Assembly (NCBI GenBank): GCA_963842355.1
Contig: CAWJGC010000011.1
Coordinates: forward strand, 310,001-374,000
Source of the DNA: JASHPR01 sp963842355
GTDB taxonomy: Bacteria; Actinomycetota; Actinomycetes; Streptosporangiales; Streptosporangiaceae
Length of the DNA: 64,000 bases
Direction: 5' to 3'
Shown here: positions 62,268-64,000 of the stretch, one piece after another
How positions within the stretch are numbered: position 1 is the first letter of the stretch
Layout: every line of letters starts with the position of its first letter
Notes under the pieces: generated by a model
Database searches by the model: none
Seen by the model: only the letters and a program-made list of their open reading frames with translations
Told to the model about the DNA's origin: nothing
Program-made: the position numbers and the translations under genes

Positions 62268-62441
62268 GCGCCGGTTCCCGTAGCCCGGTCCCCGTAGCCC
62301 GGTCCCGTAGCCCGGTCCTGCGGGCGGGGGCGGGCGCCGGCGGCCGGACGAAGACCGCGAAACGGGGCAAGAGGGTACACGGAGGCTGGCTGCCGGTCTG
62401 GCGCCAGCCACCGGCCAGCCGCGTTGTCCACCGACGGGCGC
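62268..62441 (-). repeat. Dispersed intergenic element, copy lacking the core palindrome
   Basis: Read on the minus strand, from 62441: GGCGCC, GCGGCTGGCC, GGCTGGCGCCAGACCGG, AGCCAGCCTCCGTG, CCCCGTTTCG, GTCTTCGTCC (62346-62355 as complement), then GC-rich units and three tandem GACCGGGCTACGGG-like repeats, then CTACGGGAACCGGC (62270-62283). Lies between the MoxR-operon membrane protein and the convergent transpeptidase gene. The 46-bp palindrome is missing, replaced by tandem units. Confidence 0.6.
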
Positions 62442-62442
62442 C

Positions 62443-64000
62443 CTAGCGGCCCACGGCGTAGCCCTGCATGCCGCGCGCGTTGGCGCCGGCGTACAGGAAA
62501 CCCTGGCTCCTGGCCACCGCGCTGACCCGGCCGAGCGACCACGGTGGCATGACCGTCACCTCGTGCCCGCGGCGGCGTAGCTCGGCGATCACGGCCTCGT
62601 CGATTCTGGCCTCGACGGCCAGCGAGCGCGGCACCGACCCGCGGGGGTAGAACGACGAGGGGAAATGGTCGGTGTGGAAGGCGGGCGCGTCGATCGCCTG
62701 CTGCAGGTTCATCCCGAACAGCACGTGGTTCAGGAAGACCGCGAGCGACCACTGGTCCTGCTGGTCGCCGCCCGGGGTCCCGAACGCCAGGTAGGGCTCG
62801 CCGTCGCGCAGCGCCAGGCTGGGCGACAGCGTGGTCCGCGGCCGCCGGCCGGGCGCCAGCGTGCTGGCCAGGCCCGGCGTGAGCGTGAACATCTGCGCGC
62901 GCGTGCCGAGGCAGAAGCCGAGGCCGGGAACGACGGGAGAACTCTGCAGCCAGCCGCCGCTCGGCGTGGCCGATACCAGGTTGCCGAACGAGTCCGCGAC
63001 GTCCAGATGACAGGTGTCCCCCGGTCCCAGCTCGGGGAGGGACAGGGCCGGCGACGACCCGGCCGCCGGCTCCCCCGCGCCGTGGCCGCGATGCCCGCCG
63101 TCCGCGGGCGGCCGCCCCGCGGCTCCGACCGCCCCGGCGAACGCGGCCAGCGCGTACCCGGGCAGCCGGGGCTCGCCGCCGCCGGGTGCGCCGGGCAGCA
63201 GGTCCGCTGAGGCGTCAGGACCCACCAGGCCGCGGCGCCGGGCCGCGTACCCGGGCGACAGCAGCCCGGCCAGCGGGACGTCGGTCGCACGCGGGTCCCC
63301 GTACCACGCCTCGCGGTCGGCGAAGGCAAGCTTCGCGCACTCCGTGACCGTGTGGATGAAGTCCGCGCTGCCCGGCCCCATCGCCTGCAGGTCGAAGCCG
63401 TCGAGCAGGGCCAGTTGCTGCAGGAAGACCGGTCCCTGCCCCCACGGTCCGGTCTTGCACACGGTCAGGTCCTGGTACTCGAACGTCACCGGCGCCTCGG
63501 CCGACGCCCGCCAGCCGGCCAGGTCGGGGCCGGTGAGCAGGCCGCGATGGCGCCGCCCGGTGACGTCCATCACCTCGGCGCGCTCCAGGTAACCGGCGAT
63601 GGCCTCGGCCACGAACCCTTCGTAGAAAGCCAGCCGGGCGGCCTCGATCTGGATCTCCCGGTCGCGGCCCGCCGCCTCGGCCTCGGCGAGGATCTTGCCG
63701 TAGGCGGCGGCCAGGTCCGGATTCCCGAACCGGGAACCCGGGGCCGGCGCTGTCCCGCCGCGCAGGTACACGTCGGCGGAACTGGGCCAGTGGTCGCGGA
63801 AGGTCCCGGCGAGCGCCGCGATCGCCGCGCTCGCCGCGCCCAGCATCGGGTATCCGTCCCTGGCGTAGCCGATCGCGTACTCCATCACGTCCCGCAGCCG
63901 GAGCCGGCCGTGGCGCTGCAGCAGCAGCATCCAGGTCCCGAACGCCGCCGGAACGCAGGCCGCGAGCAGGCCGGTACCCGGCACCAGGTCCAGCCCGAGC
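62443..64000 (-). CDS. Gamma-glutamyltransferase family protein, partial at 5' end
   Basis: The last 519 codons of a gamma-glutamyltransferase-like hydrolase; its start lies beyond the right edge. Visible: FGTWMLLLQRHGRL...GYPML large-subunit segment, LAFADREAWYGDP, and the self-cleavage/nucleophile region GPGDTCHLDVADSFGNLVSATPSGGW, whose Thr in DTCHLDV is the expected catalytic N-terminal residue after processing. FGTPGGDQQDQWSLAVFLNHVLFGMNLQQAIDAPAFHTDHFPSSF is the conserved small-subunit end. Cephalosporin acylase-like relatives are possible. Confidence 0.9.
   Translation of the reverse strand, partial: LGLDLVPGTGLLAACVPAAFGTWMLLLQRHGRLRLRDVMEYAIGYARDGYPMLGAASAAIAALAGTFRDHWPSSADVYLRGGTAPAPGSRFGNPDLAAAYGKILAEAEAAGRDREIQIEAARLAFYEGFVAEAIAGYLERAEVMDVTGRRHRGLLTGPDLAGWRASAEAPVTFEYQDLTVCKTGPWGQGPVFLQQLALLDGFDLQAMGPGSADFIHTVTECAKLAFADREAWYGDPRATDVPLAGLLSPGYAARRRGLVGPDASADLLPGAPGGGEPRLPGYALAAFAGAVGAAGRPPADGGHRGHGAGEPAAGSSPALSLPELGPGDTCHLDVADSFGNLVSATPSGGWLQSSPVVPGLGFCLGTRAQMFTLTPGLASTLAPGRRPRTTLSPSLALRDGEPYLAFGTPGGDQQDQWSLAVFLNHVLFGMNLQQAIDAPAFHTDHFPSSFYPRGSVPRSLAVEARIDEAVIAELRRRGHEVTVMPPWSLGRVSAVARSQGFLYAGANARGMQGYAVGR

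Overview
The window is a very GC-rich bacterial chromosome segment. Gene density is high, GTG starts are common, and many genes are joined by four-base GTGA stop/start overlaps. Several families are typical of actinomycetes: DUF3710 beside dut, DUF3093, DUF4235, DUF1707, a TrkA pair, a PucR regulator, a lone LigD-type polymerase, and a GlgC/GlgA pair. Together these point to an actinomycete, plausibly of the Streptosporangiales kind; the species cannot be named. No rRNA, tRNA, CRISPR array, transposase or phage structural gene was recognised.

Region 1 (about 0.9-19.6 kb) is a catabolic island. A divergent pair of transcription units (NCS1 permease, ThDP decarboxylase, Rieske oxygenase, methyltransferase to the left; zinc alcohol dehydrogenase and alpha/beta hydrolase to the right) is followed by a nine-gene leftward operon. 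That operon encodes an LLM flavin oxidoreductase, a two-subunit CoA-transferase, a maleate-isomerase-like protein, a three-subunit xanthine-dehydrogenase-family hydroxylase, a diaminopropionate-ammonia-lyase-like PLP enzyme and a DUF6282 hydrolase. A PucR-type regulator gene lies just upstream. The same two-site motif (TGGCA-N5-TGCCA, two sites 33 bp apart) occurs in both promoter regions, so both blocks are probably one regulon. The permease and hydroxylase suggest an N-heterocyclic or aromatic substrate; its identity is unknown.

Region 2 (19.7-25.5 kb) holds xylB-xylA and a PadR-controlled ABC exporter unit with a strong palindromic operator. Region 3 (25.5-36 kb) is accessory: a repeat-rich intergenic stretch, a long repetitive protein ending in a RelA/SpoT-like domain with a small partner gene, a Pro/Gly-rich membrane protein, a superinfection-immunity-like protein, a TrpB2-like enzyme, a TetR-controlled membrane protein and an unusual class III aminotransferase. 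Three copies of a 46-bp interrupted palindrome, two of them inside a larger dispersed element, lie in intergenic sites in regions 1 and 3; a further copy of the larger element without the palindrome lies near 62.3 kb.

Region 4 (36-64 kb) is more ordinary chromosome: LigD-type polymerase, LLM oxidoreductase, YceI protein, an RNA uracil methyltransferase, the TrkA pair, DUF3710, dut, AI-2E-type permease, glgC-glgA, a VOC protein, two divergent citrate-synthase genes, an HhH-GPD repair protein, a four-gene ABC unit, a DUF4129/MoxR/DUF58 operon, and a gamma-glutamyltransferase cut by the window edge.

Four conserved-looking or otherwise coherent genes (the decarboxylase, PucR, the RNA methyltransferase, the repetitive protein) are broken by single missing bases, several at GGCC-type runs. 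These look more like sequence errors than true decay, and the genes are annotated as one locus each with the break noted.
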